From: Neoconidiobolus thromboides FSU 785
Taxonomy: Eukaryota; Entomophthoromycota; Entomophthoromycetes; Entomophthorales; Neoconidiobolaceae
Assembly (NCBI GenBank): GCA_025603075.1
Contig: MU626372.1
Coordinates: 1-63,303, forward strand
DNA length: 63,303 nt
Direction: 5' to 3'
Positions 11,265 to 23,469 of the stretch are shown piece after piece. The notes under the pieces are model-generated. The model was not told where the DNA came from, ran no database searches, and was given only the letters and a program-made list of their open reading frames with translations. The translations under genes were made by a program, and so were the position numbers. Numbering within the stretch: position 1 is the stretch's first letter; each line of letters opens with the position of its first letter.

Positions 11265-11910
11265 TAGTCGAATTTCAATTAGTTATAAATATAGTTTATT
11301 TAAAATAATAATAACAATAGCTAGATTGAGAGTAAAAAATAAATAGAAATAGAAATAGAACTATCATCAGGACACTTAAGGATATCATTAAATCAGTAAG
11401 ATAAACGCTAAATTATATCAAAATCACATTGACTAAGAAATGATTATTTGGCAATAAAAGGAGTTAAACTAAGCTTTAGAGTATATTCAAAATTATTATT
11501 AGAACCTTTGAAGCCTTTTATCAGCATACTATCGAAATCAAGTAAACTATCTTTCTTTCGGTGCTCAAATCCCTTTATTTCATAGTTCAAATCCCCCAGA
11601 TTACAGGACGATAAAAGCATTGAGCTCCATTTATCAAATCTATATGATTTTTTTCTCCAGATCATTTTGATTATTCATTAAGAAAATTAAATTTTACTAA
11701 AAATTAATTTTTTAAGCTAAATACATAAATATATATACTATTATTACTATCACTGTCATTATAATATAATTCTTTAAGCAATTATGACCATCAAAATATT
11801 TAACATGGTAATAGCGATAGCAGAGACATTTTAGTTTGTAAGTATGAAATAAATGCTGAATATAGTATACTCCATGTATGAAATGGATTAAGAAAACTAA
11901 GAGTTTTATT
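11265..11910. repeat. Inverted segmental duplication, left arm
   Basis: About 640 bp matching 17925-18560 in inverted orientation. The match covers the 73-aa gene, at least 180 bp of its 3' flank (including a run of AGAAAT units) and about 240 bp of its 5' flank. Flanks are clearly diverged, so the event is not recent. Confidence 0.8.
11444..11665 (-). CDS. 73-aa protein of the C-terminal-motif family (copy 1)
   Basis: 73 aa, 63 of which match the gene at 18153-18374 in the opposite arm of the inverted duplication. Eight of the ten differences fall in residues 11-27, and only two in the C-terminal 45 residues. That C-terminal part (GFEHRKKDS, FDSMLIKGF, NFEYTLKLSLTP) is also recognisable at the end of the proteins at 19556-19954 and 36926-37477. 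There is no signal peptide or TM; the protein is basic. Such uneven divergence suggests the C-terminal module is under selection. Function unknown. Confidence 0.7.
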   Translation of the reverse strand: MIWRKKSYRFDKWSSMLLSSCNLGDLNYEIKGFEHRKKDSLLDFDSMLIKGFKGSNNNFEYTLKLSLTPFIAK

Positions 11911-12324
11911 AATTTAATACGGTAACTTTTTGATTCTTAGGAAGCGCTTGGTTTAATAAAAAAAACTTGTTATATTACTGAAAAAGTAGTAGAGTCTATT
12001 TAATACATAAGTACAAAAAACAAAAATAGTATTAGATACAACATAACAAAATTCTGGCTTATAGAAACATATTTGACGTCTTTAAAAGTTACTAATTTAT
12101 AATATCTAAAGTGTAGAAAGATATTCAAATTATATAAGAGCCATATATAATAAATCCAACATAATATCATAGATTATCAAAAACAAGATAAGAGCTCGGA
12201 TTTAACAAGATTACTTATATAGCTCATTTTCTTAATATCTTAGCATTTGAAGCTTAATTAATGACGTTTTAACTTTGATCAGAAATAGCCCCAATTTATA
12301 GGCATTTTTAGTTTGAATGCTTCT

Positions 12325-12476
12325 AGCTGCTACAACTCTATTTCAACCTAATTGCTTATTTAAGAGTAAATTTTTGCCAATATCAGGCTAAATTCTGAAA
12401 TTAGGCTTCGAAAAAGCCAAATGAATAAATAACTGGCTCTAAAAATTACCATAAATTAGTCATAATAGAGCTGCTG
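12325..12476 (+). repeat. Second dispersed repeat family, copy B
   Basis: Related to 7003-7161. Left end AGCTGCTACAACTCTATT and right end AATAGAGCTGCT are inverted complements in their outer part, giving a non-coding element of about 150 bp. Confidence 0.55.
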
Positions 12477-12498
12477 AAACCATAATTTAAGTAGAATT

Positions 12499-12599
12499 TG
12501 GGGATGTGTTTTTGTGTTTAAGAATTTTACTAACAATTTTTCCACTTAAATAGTGCTTAAAAAACGGAAAAAGTAATGAAGTCAAAATAAACACTCCCA
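12499..12599 (+). repeat. Foldback MITE-like element, copy 8
   Basis: TGGGGATGT left end, ACACTCCCA right end, T-rich flanks on both sides rather than ATAT. AGTGCT centre and AACGGAAAAA inner arm. Confidence 0.85.
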
Positions 12600-13443
12600 T
12601 TTTGTAAAAATTCTGCTCCACTTTTTTTAAAAATTATACGTTATGACATCAAATTTTTGATCTAATAAATAGTAAAATTAATACATTAAGCTTTTTTTTA
12701 TGTCTATATTTTGAATAGTTTATCAAATTTATATTTAAATGTAACAAAAATAATGACTGATTTTGAAATAAAGACGATAGGATATCATCTACATACTTAG
12801 ACTAAATAGAATTAGCCTAGGCTCTTAGTGTTGTTCATAAGAAGGGTTAAGATTAATAAAATAGTTAGTTTGATGATAAAAAAATCATGTCTCTTTAATA
12901 AATCTGTCTTCTAGTACTTATGCATGAAATAATAATATTTATTATAACCCTTAGATTATTTCATAGCCAAATACTATCTATTTTTACAGTCTTTATTTCA
13001 AGATAGGAGTATGCTATTGCTTATTTTTCAATATTTAAAAGTAATATTTATAAGTAATATCGTCTAATCTATAAGCATTTTTGATTTTAACAAGTCTTAG
13101 TCAATTCGCCCATACTGATTTAAATTACCAACTTATAGTTCAACTACTCTACTAAATCCAGAAACGCTCATACTTCACTTATAAATAAATTTACATAAAG
13201 CAGAGTATAAAGCTTATGAATAAACTTATCAATGACAGAAACTGGCAAAAAGATTCTTGAATATCTCCTTATTAAGTAATTACTTTTCATTTGAATTTAG
13301 TATAGCTCGTGTTTTCACAGTTCATTATTATTAACCTCACATATCAACCTTAGCAAATCTTAACACGAATAAAATGCTTGGGAGTTTATGACTCCTTCAA
13401 AGTTTTCTAAATAAGAACAAAATTACAAGTTTTTTATTTTATC

Positions 13444-13484
13444 ATTGTTTATTTTATTTTATTTTATTTTATTTTATTTTATTT
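13444..13484. repeat. (ATTTT)n microsatellite
   Basis: About eight tandem TTTTA pentamers. Confidence 0.9.
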
Positions 13485-15490
13485 GATGTATCTCTTATTT
13501 GGCTAATAATATGAAAAAAATTGGCATTTAATCTAAAAAAGGCAAAATAAATTAGTAAAAGGTAAAAAGAAAATACAAAAATCTTTGCTTATAAGACTCT
13601 ATAAGTTTAGAGTATAGCTAGAGTTTAACTATTAAACTCTATTATAAAAAACACGAAGCCACCCAAAGTAGTGATGAAAATAAAGCAATGGGATAATTTT
13701 AATGCTCATTGATTATCTAAATTAGGTCTATGATAATAGCAACAATGTCAAAAGCACTATAATTCACAATGTGATATCACATATAAGATAGCAGTAAATT
13801 TATGATGATGATAGAAATAAAATATTTGCCACTATCTTGTATCAATGGAAGATCCTAAAATTAGCTCATTTTAAAGGTATTAAATTCTTTTATAAACAAA
13901 TAATATAACAAAATAATTTACTAAAGATAATTTCTAAATTGAAAAGCTCTTAACTGAAAATAGAAGGGCGAAATAAATAAGTAAATGAAAGCCACATTTA
14001 AACATGTAATAGAAACTTAATAATACAATATAATAAAGAACAGGTTTTATGCAGGAATGATCTTTTATAAAAATTTTATACCATTTATTAACAACAGAAA
14101 TTACGGTTTATACAAAAATAAAGTCAGTTAGTATCTAATTTGGCTAAGAAAGATTTATGAGATTACTACATAAACATAAAGCTTTGAAAAATGAGCTAGT
14201 TAAAAATATATATGATTATTTAATGTATAAACTCACAATTATGAATAATATTAAAATTACATATACATCATTTCACAAATATATCATTATAAATAATCAA
14301 TTTTTATTCTTTACTATAGATTTATCTGGTGGTTTATCAACACCTATTAGTAATTTTAAAGGGATAATTAGTTATTAAAAATTTTAATGTAAGTTATGTG
14401 AACAGATTTTTAATAATAAACCAAAACCTCATTTAGGCTGCTTATTAGCTACTTATAATTTAAACAAATGCGTTGGAATTATTGAAAACTCTAATTTAAT
14501 TAATAACAAGATCCGAGCTGAAAAAACTTATTACTTATTTTAATGACTTTCAAGTAAATTTGTTGTAGTTGTTTTTTTAACTTTTATGTTAAATCTTGCT
14601 CTTCTTTACAACTATTTTGTGAAAGTCGCATAAACAAATGCATTTATTTTCCTTTTCTCAGTATAATCTCATTTAATGCTTATGTAATATTTATTATGAT
14701 CTGTTAATACTATTCAAGTTATCATGGATAAGCTTCAAAAGCTTGTCATAAACTAGCCTCATTTTTGGAACCAAAGTTCATATTTTATTTTTTAAGATTA
14801 GGCTAAATTCAGTTTTTAATTAATAAAATATTTAGTTTAGTGACATCTTCATAAAACGTGTTGAAAGGGAGGTCGTTTAGAGTAGCTTGGTTGCCAACTT
14901 GTAGAATTATATTTCAAATGCTTCAAGGTAAAGAACAAAAAAGTGGAATATAAAAATTTATAAGATATAGAGGCTAGTTTAAATATAGATAGATCCAATA
15001 GCAGAAAGCATTTCAAGGTTAGCATATGAAAATGAAGTTTGTGAACTTCTAAAAAACAACTCAGTTGGGTTTATAACCAGTCTTCACAAATATTAATATC
15101 CTGTTTTAAATTGCAAGGTTCTCTAAAAAAGGCGAAAAATGTGTAATAAAAAGGATCATTGACAACACAAGATAGTTGATTTTTAATTCTATTCATGTTA
15201 TTTAAGTTGGCTATTGCAAAATAAGCTATTAGCATTTAAAGAAAAAAGCTGAACCGTTGTAATAATTTAGCCGATCATTGCTATTGCCTAAATAAGCTTT
15301 AAAGCAAAGATAATACTCTTTGAATTGGTATTTCAAGCACCAATTCCATTTAACTATGATAACGTAAACAAAAATTAAATGAACAACCAAATAAAGTAAT
15401 GTAAATTAAAAGCTATGCAACATACAAATCCTCACTTACGATGAACTATAAATATATCTATTGTGACATGTAACAATTAAAAAAATCAAA

Positions 15491-17058
15491 ATGTTTTATC
15501 TCTTATCCTTATCATTGTTAACATTATTCTACAGCTTTTTTAATGCCTGCTATTTACCAAGACGTTATAGACACCTAAAAAAAATATCAATCTTGGAGCT
15601 TTTAAATTATATATTAAAAAAGAAATCTCTTTCTGAAACTTTCAATGAGTTATATCAACCAATTTTAAATAAACAAGGGTATAGCGTCATTTGGCAACCA
15701 AGGGTATGGAACTTAATAGTAACAGATTATAAAATAATCAAAGAGGTTATGCTAAACACTGAAACTTTTTACAAAAGCCCAGAAAAACGAGTAAATTATG
15801 GAGATCTATATTTTAAATTTTTTGGCGGATTTAATGTTGTGTTTTCGGATGAACAAGAGTGGAAACTTCATCGTAAATCAGTCAATCCTGCATTTAAAAA
15901 ATCTTGGGATATAAATGTATTTGCCAAAAGTGGCTATGAACTTATTGATAAAATAGAATCTAGAAATCAAGAGCCAACAATTATGCAAAACATGTTCCAA
16001 CAGTTAGCTTTAGATATATTAGGTCGAAGTTTATTTAGTTATGAGTTCCATGCCTTGAAAAATGGTGATAAAAATGAGAATTTGCTTAATTACAATCAAA
16101 CCGTAAAAGGAGTTTTTAATCTTATTTACTTTATGTTCCCTATCCTTGACTTTTTTGCTTCAAAACTATTAACGTCACGCAAATTGGTACATCAGAATTG
16201 TGATGACTTTAAAAACTTTTTAAAAAAAATTATTAACAGCAAGAAAGAAGAAATTGAATCAGGTTTAGTAAAAGATGACATTGTTACTTTGATGATTAAA
16301 GATTCTATAAAAAATGGTGAAGATAGCTTAACCAACGAAGAAATTTTGAATAACTTAACGATTTTTTTTGTTGCTGGCCATGACACCACAGCAAATACTT
16401 TTACTTCCACTTTGTATTTCTTAGCCAAATATCAAGTAAGTAGATGAACTATTGATTTTATAGGTATTAACACTTAATTATTAGGATATTCAAGAAAAAG
16501 CTAGAAAACAAATTTTAGAAGTTCTAGGCAATTCAAATGAAATCAAAGTACCAACTAATTCCCAACAAAAAGAATTAGATTATCTTAATTGTGTTATTAA
16601 AGAAAGCATGCGTATAGCTACAACTTCTGTTCCACTTAAAAGATATGCTAATAAAAATGCAACCTTGAGTGATGGGACTGAGATTAAAAGGGGAGATATG
16701 ATCAGTTTAGTATTATACCTTCATCATAGAAATCCAGAATATTTTCCGGAGCCTGAAATATTTAACCCTGATAGATTCAAAGATCCCCACAGTATACAAT
16801 CAACTATGTGGATGCCCTTTGGCATTGGTTCGAGAATATGTAAGCTCTGAAACTTTTAATGAATTCATGATTAATTAAATTTTAGGTGTGGGATTAAACT
16901 TTTCTTTGATTGAGCAAAGAGTTATACTCTTGATGCTATTACAAAAATATTTCATTCACCTTGGCCCTAGCTCTAAGCAATGGAAAACCCCTAAATATAA
17001 TTCTACTGGCTTTATGTATATTGACAATGCTGATATTGTATTTATCCCAAGGATTTAA
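15491..17058 (+). CDS. Cytochrome P450, three exons
   Basis: Exons 15491-16435, 16485-16839 and 16886-17058 join to 490 aa, a normal microsomal P450 length. An N-terminal membrane anchor (residues 1-20) is followed by a basic PRRYRHLKK stretch. Signatures in order: C-helix WKLHR, I-helix AGHDTT (295-300), K-helix E355-S-M-R358, NPDRF, and the haem loop FGIGSRICVG with Cys434. The second intron splits the Cys codon, so the haem motif is complete only after splicing. The protein should be an ER-bound monooxygenase needing a P450 reductase. It lacks features that would make me call it CYP51; the substrate is unknown. No other biosynthetic genes are adjacent, so the sequence gives no cluster context. 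It sits between the arms of the inverted duplication. Confidence 0.92.
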
Positions 17059-17924
17059 CTATTCACTTTATTTAGTTTGGAGCAAATAGTTAATATGCAA
17101 TTTTAGAAAAATCGGCCTAAAATTTCTATCTTTATTGTTTATTAATCATTCAATCTAAAAAAAACTCTTCAGAGGATCATTGCTAACCAAAGATTATAGC
17201 ATCATTATCAAAGTTTAAATATTAAAACATTGAAACATTAAAACAGAATGAGTTATAAGCAATATCAGTAAAGCTGAGTCCTTATTTTATTTTTGGTTGA
17301 CTATACTATTAGTTTGGGGTTATCATTCAAAGCTCGAACTTACTCATATTTTAATACACTTCCAATGTCTAAGAATTATGATAAAATAACAACTCTTAGG
17401 CACTAAGCCATGTTTTTGAGTCATATCCCTTTATGACCCGTATTTTCTTTTCTTTTATACTTACTTATTAGTTTATATTGAATTTTATTAAAAGCAGACT
17501 TTATTTTCATACAGATAAAATGAGGTTTAACTTAAGCTAAGTATTTCCCAAAAATAGATAAATTAAGTTGTGATGTTAAAATTAAACATGACAACTTTTT
17601 TTTATAATGTTTTTCGTAAAACCTTTATTATAACCTGTTTATAAATATAATTGTAACTATAGCTGTTATTTCAATATGCCCAAATATAGCTATTGTTATA
17701 TTTAAGATATATCAAAAAATATTTATAAGAATAAAACTAAGACCTTGTTAATATCTTACAGCATTAATATTATAATAACTAGTAGATAATGGAAATAAAA
17801 ACAGGACAATGTTTGATATTGCTAAGGATAATGAATGTTATCATAAATATGCTAAGTATAGATATGATTTAATAAATACTCACTAATATAATTTTTTAAA
17901 CTCAATTTAAAAAGTTATATTAAG
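17059..17924. other. Intergenic stretch 3' of the P450
   Basis: No supportable gene or known repeat between the P450 stop and the right arm of the inverted duplication. Confidence 0.4.
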
Positions 17925-18560
17925 AAAACCCTTAATTTTTTTGATCTATTTCACATGCTGAGTTTAGTACTCAGTATTTGTTTTCATATTTACAAAACAA
18001 AAGTCTTCTTATCGTTATTATGGTGTTAGGTATTTTAACAATCATAATTGCTTAAAGAATTACATCATGGTAACAGTGAAAGATATATAAGTACATATTG
18101 TTAGCTTAAAAGATTAATTTTTAGTAAAACTTAATCTTAAAAAACAACCAAAATGATCTGGAGAAAAAAATCATATAGATTCAACAAAGGGAGCTCAAAG
18201 TTTTTATCGTCTTGGGATCTAAAGGATTTAAGCTATGAGATAAAGGGATTTGAGCACCGAAAGAAAGATAGTTTACTTTATTTCGATAGTATGCTGATAA
18301 AAGGCTTCAAAGATTCTAATAATAATTTTGAATATACTCTAAAGCTTAGTTTAACTCCTTTTATTGCCAAATAATCATTTCTTAGTCAATGTGATTTTGA
18401 TATAATTTAGCGTTTATCTTACTGATTTAATGATATCCTTAAGTGTCCTGATGATAGTTCTATTTCTATTTCTATTTATTTTTTACTCTCAATCTAGCTA
18501 TATTGTTATTATTATTTTAAATAAACTATATTTATAACTAATTGAAATTTGACTATTATT
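17925..18560. repeat. Inverted segmental duplication, right arm
   Basis: Counterpart of 11265-11910. Shared blocks include TCATAATTGCTTAAAGAATT upstream of the gene and GATATCCTTAAGTGTCCTGA downstream of it. Confidence 0.8.
18153..18374 (+). CDS. 73-aa protein of the C-terminal-motif family (copy 2)
   Basis: Paralogue of the minus-strand gene at 11444-11665: same length, 10 of 73 residues different, with the second half nearly unchanged. The intact start, stop and frame in both arms of an otherwise diverged duplication argue that both copies are or recently were functional. It has the GFEHRKKDS / FDSMLIKGF / YTLKLSLTP module and no targeting signal. Function unknown. Confidence 0.7.
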   Translation: MIWRKKSYRFNKGSSKFLSSWDLKDLSYEIKGFEHRKKDSLLYFDSMLIKGFKDSNNNFEYTLKLSLTPFIAK

Positions 18561-19555
18561 TTTAAAAATGCTATAAATTGCGATTTCGATCTTATTGTCT
18601 GATATCTAACATTGAACAAAACCTTGGTACTAAAATCAAGAATGTCCTAGATTAAGGTTGCTAAAAACATGGTAATTAAAAACAAAACAATGCCGTGTAT
18701 GAAACAAGTAAAAAGGAATGAATACTAATTATTTAAACTAAATCTGCTAAAAGATTTGCTATTAAATTATATCTTGGTTTTTTCCCCATAGTTAAATTTT
18801 TATGCTTTATAAAATCACTAGAAATTTACTTCTCCAAAAAATCTATGCAATTAAAGATTTTAAAAACTGATAACTGTTTAAATTGTTTAAAGTGTGTAAT
18901 TTTCGTATATAAAATATTTGATTTTATTTCTTATTTTATTTTTCTTATATTACTATAAGAATATTAAAATATATTTATGAAATACAAAAGCCATTAGCTA
19001 AACTATATATAATTTTAAGTGGTTTTAACCTTATAACCTGTTTTAAAACTAAACCTTAGTCTAATAAGTTCTTCTAATATAATACTAATTCTGCTATTGT
19101 TTTTTAGAACATATATGATTGAGAGTTAGATGTTACCTGTTTCCCCGCATAGCTTATATTTAAAAGTTTGGAGAAATAATGTTATTTTAACTCCAAAATT
19201 TAAGATGCCAACTTTTTTGGGTTGCTTTTTGTTAGTTTTATTTTTACGCTTTTACAATTTTAAATGGCCCATAAAGATCCGCATTTTAGTTTTACTAATA
19301 AATCGAGGAACTTTCACGGTTTTGTTTTAGGGCTATATCCTTAGGCGTTTTAGTTAAATAGCAGTTTTTATGATAACTAAATAAAAACAATATAATATAC
19401 AGTTCAAATATTATTTAACATAACAAAACAGATGTTTTTTACAATTTTTGATTAGCATTGACTATATTTGTAAAACCATGGTAATGTTATTTTTATTTTA
19501 TCATTTGTAATGCTATTCCTTTTAATAAGATTCAGAATAAATTTATGGAAATTTA
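18561..19555. other. Intergenic stretch
   Basis: No supportable gene or RNA. A 66-codon frame at 19130-19330 is not convincing. Confidence 0.4.
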
Positions 19556-19954
19556 ATGGGTGTAGTAAATTTTAGTATAAAAAGAGAGATTAATTATTTA
19601 CAAACTAAAATAAAGATGCTAAATAAACAAAATAACAGACAATATTTTAGCTCCACTATACCTTTCAATCAAAATTTAATAAACTATTTAGATGATAAGA
19701 ATAGTAAAAAAAATTTACTGCGCTTATTAAAGTTTAAATTAAATATTAGGAATGGTAGTTATACTAAAGAAACAAATACAAATACAAAGGCTACGACTGC
19801 AAGGCCATTGAATAAATTAAGTAAAGAATATCAAATTGGCTTCGAACAGCGCTGTGAAATGGATGAAATTGAATTTGAAAACATAATAAATAATGGATAT
19901 GGCAATACGATTTATACACTAAACTTAACTCTATCTCCTTACTTGATTAGATAA
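19556..19954 (+). CDS. 132-aa protein of the C-terminal-motif family (copy 3)
   Basis: 132 aa, rich in Asn and Lys, possible short coiled coil near residues 10-25. The last 40 residues align with the 73-aa pair and the 36926 protein: GFEQR, then an acidic DEIEFENIINNGYG in place of DFDSMLIKGF, then YTLNLTLSPYLIR. An internal Met at 19616 is an alternative start. The rest has no resemblance to the other members. No targeting signal. Function unknown. Confidence 0.6.
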   Translation: MGVVNFSIKREINYLQTKIKMLNKQNNRQYFSSTIPFNQNLINYLDDKNSKKNLLRLLKFKLNIRNGSYTKETNTNTKATTARPLNKLSKEYQIGFEQRCEMDEIEFENIINNGYGNTIYTLNLTLSPYLIR

Positions 19955-20056
19955 TCAAACTTTGCTTTTGTAAATAAATATTTTTAGATATCATTTTTTA
20001 TTTGTTTCTTTTTTATTATAATAAACTGTTTTATATCTCTTGTAAACTTTGATATA

Positions 20057-20150
20057 TAGGGTGTTTTTTTGATTTCAGCACCTTTTCCCTTCTAAATGCT
20101 GCTGAGCAGAAAAAATGTTAGTAAATTTCCTAAACAGAGAGACATTTTTA
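20057..20150 (-). repeat. Foldback MITE-like element, copy 9 (decayed)
   Basis: Left end TAGGGTGTT, right part GAGACATTTTTA; recognised by GATTTCAGCACCTTTTCCC and by GTTAGTAAATTTCCTAAAC in the right half. Confidence 0.6.
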
Positions 20151-20432
20151 TGTCCAACTTGCCATTTTTTAAATCATTAATTAGTTTATTTAAATTTAAA
20201 CCTATTATTTGGACACACTTATTGCTATGACAATATTGATAGCGCCTTTTTACGTCTCAATTACTTACTTACATATAGTTTAAAACTCAAAAAAACATCG
20301 CTAAATGTTTAACAAAAGTTAGCTCAGATACATTATTTTTCTAATTTTTCCATATATTTTAAATTAATTTTTAGTCTCAAGATATTTTTTACAATACTTG
20401 TATATTAGGTAAAGTAAATTGCTAACACTATG

Positions 20433-20534
20433 TGGGGGTGTTTTTTTTTATTTCATTACTTTTCCATTTTTTTAGGCCCTATTTGAGTGAAAAGATCGTT
20501 AGTAAAATTCTCAAACAAAAAAATACATCCTCGT
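20433..20534 (-). repeat. Foldback MITE-like element, copy 10
   Basis: TGGGGGTGT and ACATCCTCG ends; core TAGGCCCTATTTGAGTG. Confidence 0.75.
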
Positions 20535-21929
20535 ATTAACAATAGCTGTTTAACAATATGGCTTAAAATGAAGTTGTAAAATTGAAGTTTTATTTTAATC
20601 CTCACTCAACTTCGAGATATCCCTTAGTAAGACTATAAATATAAGGTATGATTATAAATGACTAACTATGCAATTTACTTTAACCTGGGGTATTTAAAGC
20701 AAACTAGAACACTAGGTCGTAAAAACTCGATATATATAACAAAAGTATGATCAACAACAACAAATAGCTTAAATTAAATATTCAGTTAAAAAAAGGGGTG
20801 TAGTAAGAATTAACTTGACAAATTGGTTGTTATTTTTATTTTTTATCATGCACACAAAGTTTTTTTTTACAAACATCTTATCTTCTGTAGCTTAATTTTC
20901 GTTAATTTCGTAGTAATTATTTTATTATTTCAGTCCAAATAAGCAGTGATTTGTTATAATTTAACTATGCTGTTATTTAAAAAGTTGTAATGTTCTGTTT
21001 AAAAAAATTCAAATTAAGCAACTAAACCTAAAAATCTCAATATAAAATATAATTCAACCTCAAAATTCAAATAAATTAAGCACAACCTTTAATATAACAT
21101 CAATATACTATCAAATATTAAATACTAAAATCGGTACTTCAATTCTCTTTAGGTCCCGCTTCTTTTTAAAAACATGTCATTATTATTAAATGTAAATTCA
21201 TTATATGATTTTATATTTATTATCCCTACCTAAAACTTTATTCTAAGACCTTCACCATTAATTATGAATTGTAAGTGCTTTTCCGTTATCGTTGGCTTTT
21301 TTTATTAAAAATAAATTGATTTATCCTTGTAGTAGTTTTTAATGACAGTATAGTATAAAATGTTGATTAAATTTTGGCATGTTGATCACTATCTTGAAAT
21401 TATATAGAAATTCTAAGACTATTTTATATAAAGCCACTTTAGTATAGCTTAAAGTGAAGCTAGTAAGTTACAATAATGTTAAAACTATGCTCTTAAAATA
21501 CCATAATAAGTACAGATTAGGTGATAAAGACAGATAAAATTAACAATATTAACCAAATTTTAAACCTCAAAAGTTCAATTTTAAAAATAGGAGCTAATTT
21601 GAATTAGATAAGAACATTTTTACTTTTTAATTAATAAAATTACAAATACGTATAAGCCATATTAGATAAACTAAACAGGTTGACTAAAATTGTATATAAA
21701 ATTTTACCATTGATTTAATTTTAAGTAACAAGGCTTATATAGCTAGTTTTAACAACCCAAGGGATTACCACTTTCTTTGTAATTACATTTAATTTGTGAT
21801 ATTCAAGGTAAATCGAAGCTGGAACAAAAAGGAACATTGAGTATAAAATAGTCTATAAATAAAACTTTATTCTAATTTTTAAACTATATATTCCTTTATA
21901 AAGTAAGTTAAGTATCCTTTTTATTTATA

Positions 21930-23297
21930 ATGTCATTTTATTTATTTATTATAAACTTTTTACTTCACATGATTAATGCAGTAGTACCGAGAGTAACAGG
22001 TGGCGGATGTATAGTAGTGAAAGATGAGTTATATTATTTGGGAGGATTTGTCTCAATACCAAATATAGATGTATCCGAAATCAATAAAAATTTATGCAAA
22101 TTAGATTTGAAAAAAGGATTTAAAGTGATTAGTAATACAGTAGAGTGGGAATCGTATAGTTCAATTAATCCACCTGTAACTGCACATGGCCCGTATGTAT
22201 TTTATTTATAAGATAATACATACATTACTTTTCAAAGTACCTTTGCGACGGTCCCATGATTTGATTACTTTAACATTAAAAGCAAAGAATGGTATAAGGA
22301 ATATATAATTAAAGAGTTATATAAACCAAACGATAAGTCAAATGCTTCGATAGATATAGGCATTGATGGATATACTCCCTATTTTTATATTCTACAAGAT
22401 GAATTTAACCTAAACAAGCTTTATATTTCTGGCTATTTAAGCAAAGAGCTACCATCAATAAGGGTAAAGTTGTCTGATATTCAATCGAAGGAAATGATAT
22501 CAATTTATAAAGTTAAGGAAGGATATTACGTGCTTCAGTTGTTTACCAAGGATGATAAGATTTACTTCTTAGAATATTCAAAGGATAATGCGAATAATAC
22601 TGGTTTTATTGATATAATATACGAATTAAACTTAATGACCAATGAGGTAAAAAAGCATAACATTAAACTTAGAGATGGATTTTATAAACATGTATTAAAG
22701 AGTGAACAAGCAACTTACTTTGTTATATGTAATCATAAACCCGAACCGAATGTTTATCAAGTTCAATTTAAACCTTTGGGTTTCAGGAAGTCAGAGAAAA
22801 CAAGTATTACAAATTCTAATAGGTCTTGCCTTGTTATTTATAACAAAATTGTTATAAATTCATTTGATTTTACCATTTTAGATAATAAAGATTCAAACAA
22901 ACTCCAAAGTATGAGTCAGATACAAGTATTAAATGCTACCAATTGGAAACTCCTTGAAGGTTTGCCTTCATCAATTGGCGAAAACAGCTATACTCTAAAC
23001 AAGGATAACAGCGGACTATACATAGGAATAATTATGGGAGTGATAAGACTGATCATGTCAACAAGTACTGCTATAGTATTTAAACTATATAAATATAAAC
23101 TAAAGAAAGAAAAACCTCCAAGTCTTATTATTCAACCTATTGCTATTGAACCTACTGATATATCTGATACTAATACTACTTTTTATGACACTGGAATTTT
23201 TACTTATTGTCAAAAGATAGATAATGCTAACACTGTGTTACCTATAAATTATAAATTTAATTCCAAAGAGTATAAAAATAAAAGTGAAAATTTTTAA
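21930..23297 (+). pseudogene. Kelch-like type I membrane protein, two in-frame stops
   Basis: Colinear with the intact 454-aa gene at 51838-53202 in a single reading frame of 455 codons, but interrupted by TAA at 22209-22211 and TGA at 22257-22259. The sequence between and after the stops still matches the intact paralogue (FDYFNIKSKEWY against FEYFDIEKKEWY), with no frameshift, so the loss is recent. Signal peptide, VTGGGCIVV and YYLGGF kelch-type motifs, TM and cytoplasmic KEKPPSLI tail are all still recognisable. Both interrupted positions are sense codons in the paralogue. Readthrough of two different stops in 50 bp seems unlikely. The later ATG at 22470 could give only a signal-less fragment. 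Confidence 0.85.
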
Positions 23298-23469
23298 TGC
23301 CATTGAGTTTATTATTAAACTTATATATATACCTTATTTATTTTATATAATGATAATTTATAAAATCAAGATAATAAAAATGCCTTTTCGATAATCCAAT
23401 TATTGAAGGTTGACACTCTTATCATTCATTAAAATTAAACAAAATTTTAATAACGAAAATTTAGGTACT

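Larger units (their letters stand above)
9048..11443. other. Repeat-dense intergenic stretch
   Basis: 2.4 kb with five foldback repeats (9358, 10162, 10413, 10745 and 11122) and the palindromic CCAAT pair. The short frames at 10141-10332 and 10269-10574 run across repeats and are not coding. Confidence 0.6.
11911..15490. other. Gene-poor stretch upstream of the P450
   Basis: 3.6 kb holding a second-family repeat (12325), one foldback repeat (12499) and an (ATTTT)n tract (13444-13484). A frame at 14157-14378 has low-complexity composition and no recognisable feature. Confidence 0.5.
19955..21929. other. Intergenic stretch with two foldback repeats
   Basis: Two decayed opposite-orientation copies (20057 and 20433). 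Nothing else supportable. Confidence 0.45.

Noticed and set aside
14157-14378. 73-codon plus frame
   Set aside because: AT-driven composition, no signal, domain or paralogue; the equal length to the 73-aa family is coincidence as no motif is shared.
15491-17058. CYP51 (sterol demethylase)
   Set aside because: The I-helix is AGHDTT rather than the CYP51-type AGQHTS, and the substrate-recognition motifs of CYP51 are not seen.
19130-19330. 66-codon plus frame with hydrophobic centre
   Set aside because: Low-complexity hydrophobic residues from T-rich DNA; no supporting context.
21930-22211. A separate 93-aa secreted kelch fragment gene
   Set aside because: Colinearity with the intact paralogue continues past its stop in the same frame, so it is part of one pseudogene.
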